DNA of 64,000 nucleotides from Metasolibacillus fluoroglycofenilyticus (GTDB lineage: Bacteria; Bacillota; Bacilli; Bacillales_A; Planococcaceae), in assembly GCF_003049645.1 (NCBI RefSeq), contig NZ_PYWK01000001.1, forward strand, positions 62,001-126,000. Direction: 5' to 3'. Position numbers and translations under genes: made by a program. The notes beneath the pieces were generated by a model. That model was given only the letters and a program-made list of their open reading frames with translations, had not been told where the DNA came from and made no database searches. Positions 61,232 through 64,000 of the stretch are shown here, piece by piece (position 1 is the first letter of the stretch; each line of letters opens with the position of its first letter).

Positions 61232-62761
61232 TTAGTTACGAATTAAATAATCGAATGCGCCAAGAGCTGCTGTTGCGCCTGAGCCCATTGAAATAATGAT
61301 TTGCTTGTAGGCACTGTCAGTACAATCACCCGCTGCAAATACGCCAGGCACGCTAGTCGACCCATGCTTATCTACAATAAGCTCGCCGAAGCGCGTACGC
61401 TCTAGTTCTTCGCCTAACCACTCTGTATTTGGTACAAGACCGATTAAAATAAAGACACCTTGTAAATCGATATGGCGCTCTTCGCCAGATTTAAGGTCTA
61501 TGTAAGTAAGACCGTTCACTTTATCTGTACCTGTAATTTCTTTCGTTTGCGCTTGCGTCACAACTGTAACGTTCGGTAAGCTATATAGACGTTTTTGGAG
61601 TACCTCGTCTGCCTTTAATTCTGCGTTATACTCAATTACCGTAACATGCTTTACGATACCCGCTAAATCAATGGCAGCCTCAATACCTGAGTTACCACCA
61701 CCGATTACGGCCACATCTTTACCAGCGAATAATGGACCATCACAGTGTGGGCAATAGGCAACACCTTTATTTTTGAATTCTGCTTCACCTGGTACACCTA
61801 CATTGCGCCAACGAGCACCTGTTGATAAAATAACCGTTTTACTTTTTAAAACTGCACCGTTTTCAAGCTCAACTTCGATTAAATCTTTCTTTTCTAAACG
61901 TGTTGCACGCTGTAAATTCATAATATCGACCGGATAATCCTTTACATGCTCCTCAAGGCTTGCTACTACTCGTGGACCTTCAGTATGCTTCGTTCCGATA
62001 AGATTTTCAATCGATAACGTATCATTTACTTGACCACCAAAGCGCTCTGCAACAAGACCTGTACGGATTCCTTTGCGCGCTGCATAAACTGCGGCGCTTG
62101 CGCCAGCAGGTCCACCACCGACAACAAGCACATCGAATGGCTCTTTATTGTCGAATTCAGCAGCATCTGGGCCACTACCTAGCTTACCTAAAATTTCTTC
62201 AAGCGTCATACGTCCGCTACCGAAAGGCTCACCATTTAAGTATACAGTCGGTACAGCCATAATATCTTTGCTTTCAACTTCTTCCTTGAAAGCTGCACCG
62301 TCAACCATTGTATGTGAAATATTTGGATTTAATACACTCATAATATTTAGCGCCTGTACAACATCAGGGCAATTATGACAGCTTAAGCTAATATATGATT
62401 CAAAGCGGTACTCGCCCTGAATGGCTTTTACTTGCTCAATGACAGCTTGCTCTACCTTTGGCGCACGTCCACTTACTTGTAATAAAGCTAAAACAAGTGA
62501 CGTGAATTCATGACCAAGTGGTACACCTGCGAAAACAATACCTGTATCTTCATTTGCGCGATTCACGCTAAAGCTTGGCGTGCGTGGGAGTGTAGCTTGC
62601 TCTACAGTAATATGTGATGACATTGATTTTAGTTCATCTACTAATGCGAGCATATCGCGTGAAACGTCATCTGAGCCAGCACTAACTTTTAGAACAATAT
62701 CGCCTTCTAGTAACTCTAAATATTGGGCTAATTGTGCTTTAATATCTGCATCTAATAACAT
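61232..62761 (-). CDS. ahpF: Alkyl hydroperoxide reductase subunit F
   Basis: A 509-residue flavoprotein that carries electrons from NAD(P)H to AhpC. The N-terminal double-thioredoxin domain has one CXXC (SCHNCPDVV, near 129), the FAD-binding [17 protein letters not shown] lies at about 215-231, the redox-active disulfide [13 protein letters not shown] near 340, the NAD site [12 protein letters not shown], and the closing [12 protein letters not shown]. Length and order are as in the family. It lies 150 bp downstream of ahpC, with a terminator-like hairpin between. Confidence 0.96.
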   Translation of the reverse strand: MLLDADIKAQLAQYLELLEGDIVLKVSAGSDDVSRDMLALVDELKSMSSHITVEQATLPRTPSFSVNRANEDTGIVFAGVPLGHEFTSLVLALLQVSGRAPKVEQAVIEQVKAIQGEYRFESYISLSCHNCPDVVQALNIMSVLNPNISHTMVDGAAFKEEVESKDIMAVPTVYLNGEPFGSGRMTLEEILGKLGSGPDAAEFDNKEPFDVLVVGGGPAGASAAVYAARKGIRTGLVAERFGGQVNDTLSIENLIGTKHTEGPRVVASLEEHVKDYPVDIMNLQRATRLEKKDLIEVELENGAVLKSKTVILSTGARWRNVGVPGEAEFKNKGVAYCPHCDGPLFAGKDVAVIGGGNSGIEAAIDLAGIVKHVTVIEYNAELKADEVLQKRLYSLPNVTVVTQAQTKEITGTDKVNGLTYIDLKSGEERHIDLQGVFILIGLVPNTEWLGEELERTRFGELIVDKHGSTSVPGVFAAGDCTDSAYKQIIISMGSGATAALGAFDYLIRN

Positions 62762-62861
62762 GAGGGAAAACGACTCCTTATTTTGATAAGTTTTAATAAT
62801 AACGGGTTTTTACAAGCAAATAAGTTTTTAGCATGAACAATACCTTAATAAAAAACAAGTA

Positions 62862-62903
62862 GCTGTCTGAGAAGCTATTGCGTAAGCATGCTTTTCAGAC
62901 AGC
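62862..62903 (-). terminator. Hairpin between ahpC and ahpF
   Basis: GCTGTCTGAGAAGC pairs with GCTTTTCAGACAGC with one mismatch; on the minus strand it is followed by TTGTTTTTTATT. It probably ends most ahpC transcripts before ahpF, giving excess AhpC. Confidence 0.7.
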
Positions 62904-62913
62904 CTTCTTTTTC

Positions 62914-63477
62914 TTAGATTTTACCTACTAATTCAAGGCTTGGTTTTAATGTAGCAGAACCCTCTTGCCATTTAGCTGGGCATACTTCGCCTGGATTGTT
63001 ACGTACGTATTGAGCGGCTTTAATTTTGTTTACTAATGTGCTTGCATCGCGACCGATACCGTCAGCATTAATTTCTACAGCTTGTACAACGCCGTCTGGG
63101 TCAATAATAAATGTACCACGATTTGCAAGACCTGATTCTTCATCTAAAACGTCAAAGATTGTAGAAATTTGATGAGATGGGTCACCAATCATGATGTACT
63201 CGATTTTCCCAATTGCTTCTGAAGAATCGTGCCATGCTTTATGTGTAAAATGCGTGTCAGTTGATACAGAGTATACTTCAACACCTAGCTCTTTTAATGT
63301 TGCATATTGATTTTGTAAGTCTTCTAATTCAGTTGGACATACGAATGTGAAGTCCGCTGGGTAGAAGCATACAATACTCCATTTACCTTGGAAGTTTTCT
63401 GATGATACATCGATGAATTCACCTTGTTGGAAGGCCTGTGCTGTAAATGGTTCTACTTTTTTACCGATTAATGACAT
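62914..63477 (-). CDS. ahpC: Alkyl hydroperoxide reductase subunit C (peroxiredoxin)
   Basis: A 187-residue typical 2-Cys peroxiredoxin that reduces peroxides. The peroxidatic Cys is in [11 protein letters not shown] (about 48) and the resolving Cys in PGEVCPAKW (about 166); [15 protein letters not shown] is the usual C-terminus. It is recycled by AhpF, encoded downstream. AGGAGG precedes the ATG. PerR-box-like sequences lie at 63509-63523 and 63665-63679. Confidence 0.97.
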   Translation of the reverse strand: MSLIGKKVEPFTAQAFQQGEFIDVSSENFQGKWSIVCFYPADFTFVCPTELEDLQNQYATLKELGVEVYSVSTDTHFTHKAWHDSSEAIGKIEYIMIGDPSHQISTIFDVLDEESGLANRGTFIIDPDGVVQAVEINADGIGRDASTLVNKIKAAQYVRNNPGEVCPAKWQEGSATLKPSLELVGKI

Positions 63478-63508
63478 AATAAATTTCCTCCTTGAATTTA
63501 AAAGACTG

Positions 63509-63523
63509 CAATAATTATTCTAC
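63509..63523. promoter_or_regulatory. Weak PerR-box-like site upstream of ahpC
   Basis: CAATAATTATTCTAC, 10 of 14 positions of the PerR consensus, 32 bp upstream of the start codon. Confidence 0.35.
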
Positions 63524-63664
63524 ACGAATAGACAGCAATTGAGAAATGAAAGGCATTATAAATTTTAGATAATAAATAAGGCAAGATATGAGAAGCCTAA
63601 TAATGCCAAGGAATACTAAGTTATCTGTGCTAGTCAATTCATATTAATAATAGTTATTGCTTTT

Positions 63665-63679
63665 TTATAATAATTATTG
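63665..63679. promoter_or_regulatory. PerR-box-like site upstream of ahpC
   Basis: TTATAATAATTATTG, 12 of 14 positions of the PerR consensus, about 190 bp upstream of the ahpC start. The distance would fit only if a promoter lies well upstream. Confidence 0.4.
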
Positions 63680-63785
63680 CTTACAACTAAAATTATGGTA
63701 GAAAACCGACTGCTCTGTCAAGGTTATGATAACCCAAAAAAAGTACATTATACGGAAAGTTCGAAATTTGTTCATAAAGAGGGAG

Positions 63786-63973
63786 TTATCCGAAAAGTCC
63801 ACTTTGTTTTGACACCGCATTGAAATCAATATTTTCATCGCTTCCCTTTTACTGAAGGATAACGCTGCTAAAGCCAATGTTTATCCCATTTTTAAAAGAG
63901 GTGTTCTCTGTTTATATGAAGCAACATCGCTACTGTCCAAAATGCCGGCTATGCACGGCTTTTTGGGCAGCCC
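63786..63973. repeat. Interspersed non-coding repeat, right copy
   Basis: Same-orientation copy of 80-283. It ends in a hairpin-like segment (CTGTCCAAAATGCCGGC ... GGCTTTTTGGGCAG). A short minus-strand frame that covers it is not conserved in the other copy. Confidence 0.7.
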
Positions 63974-64000
63974 CAGCTATTAAAAATCAATGATAAGATA

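Noticed and set aside
63674-63877. 67-codon minus-strand frame at the right edge
   Set aside because: It overlaps the interspersed repeat and is not kept in the left copy of that repeat.

Overview
The window looks like the chromosome of a low-GC Gram-positive bacterium of the Bacillales, most likely Lysinibacillus, Solibacillus or a close relative in the Planococcaceae. The reasons are AT-rich DNA, strong AGGAGG ribosome binding sites, three surface proteins anchored by SLH domains, a clade-3 type catalase, AhpC/AhpF, and degenerate intergenic repeats of a kind I recall from that group (not checked by a search). No rRNA, tRNA, phage, insertion sequence or CRISPR array was seen.

Layout. 0.4-7.6 kb: tenA behind a TPP riboswitch, an acetamidase/formamidase, an unknown helical protein, a permuted NlpC/P60-like protein and a gamma-glutamyltransferase-like hydrolase. 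7.7-27.6 kb: a large catabolic region in which two regulons interleave. The IclR regulon has three parts: (a) minus-strand ALDH, iron-ADH and a compact 3-hydroxyacid dehydrogenase; (b) a TRAP transporter; (c) iclR divergent from a two-subunit 3-oxoacid CoA-transferase and a PcaF-like thiolase. All three carry the same tandem pair of 17-bp operators (TGTAC-N7-GTACA type). Inside it sits a LacI-associated block with a PFK-like kinase, split transketolase, ALDH, two zinc polyol-type dehydrogenases and a tartrate/malate dehydrogenase, with TAAGCGCTTA operators. 27.7-33.6 kb: a secreted CAP-domain protein and a giant SLH surface protein. 33.9-44.6 kb: a second, GntR-controlled TRAP island (ALDH, TRAP, iron-ADH, ALDH, zinc-ADH, class III CoA-transferase, CitE-like lyase). 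The CitE-like gene appears to start at an AUU codon. 45.2-48.3 kb: a GATC-type restriction-modification cassette in which a Dam-type methyltransferase is fused to a DpnII-type endonuclease. 49-53 kb: two more SLH proteins and an AEC permease. 53.3-63.5 kb: catalase, an SLC13-type permease with RCK_C domains, a three-gene ABC exporter and ahpC/ahpF.

How it fits together. The IclR regulon encodes what looks like a full route: carboxylate uptake, oxidation of an alcohol end to an acid, oxidation of a 3-hydroxyl on the free acid, CoA transfer and thiolysis. The GntR island uses the same logic but ends in CoA transfer and a citramalyl/malyl-CoA-type lyase. Both appear to be substrate-induced modules for hydroxylated organic acids; the exact substrates cannot be read from sequence. 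The peroxide-defence genes (catalase, ahpCF) carry PerR-box-like sites. Many genes end in related GTCCGAAAAG/CTTTTCGGAC hairpins.
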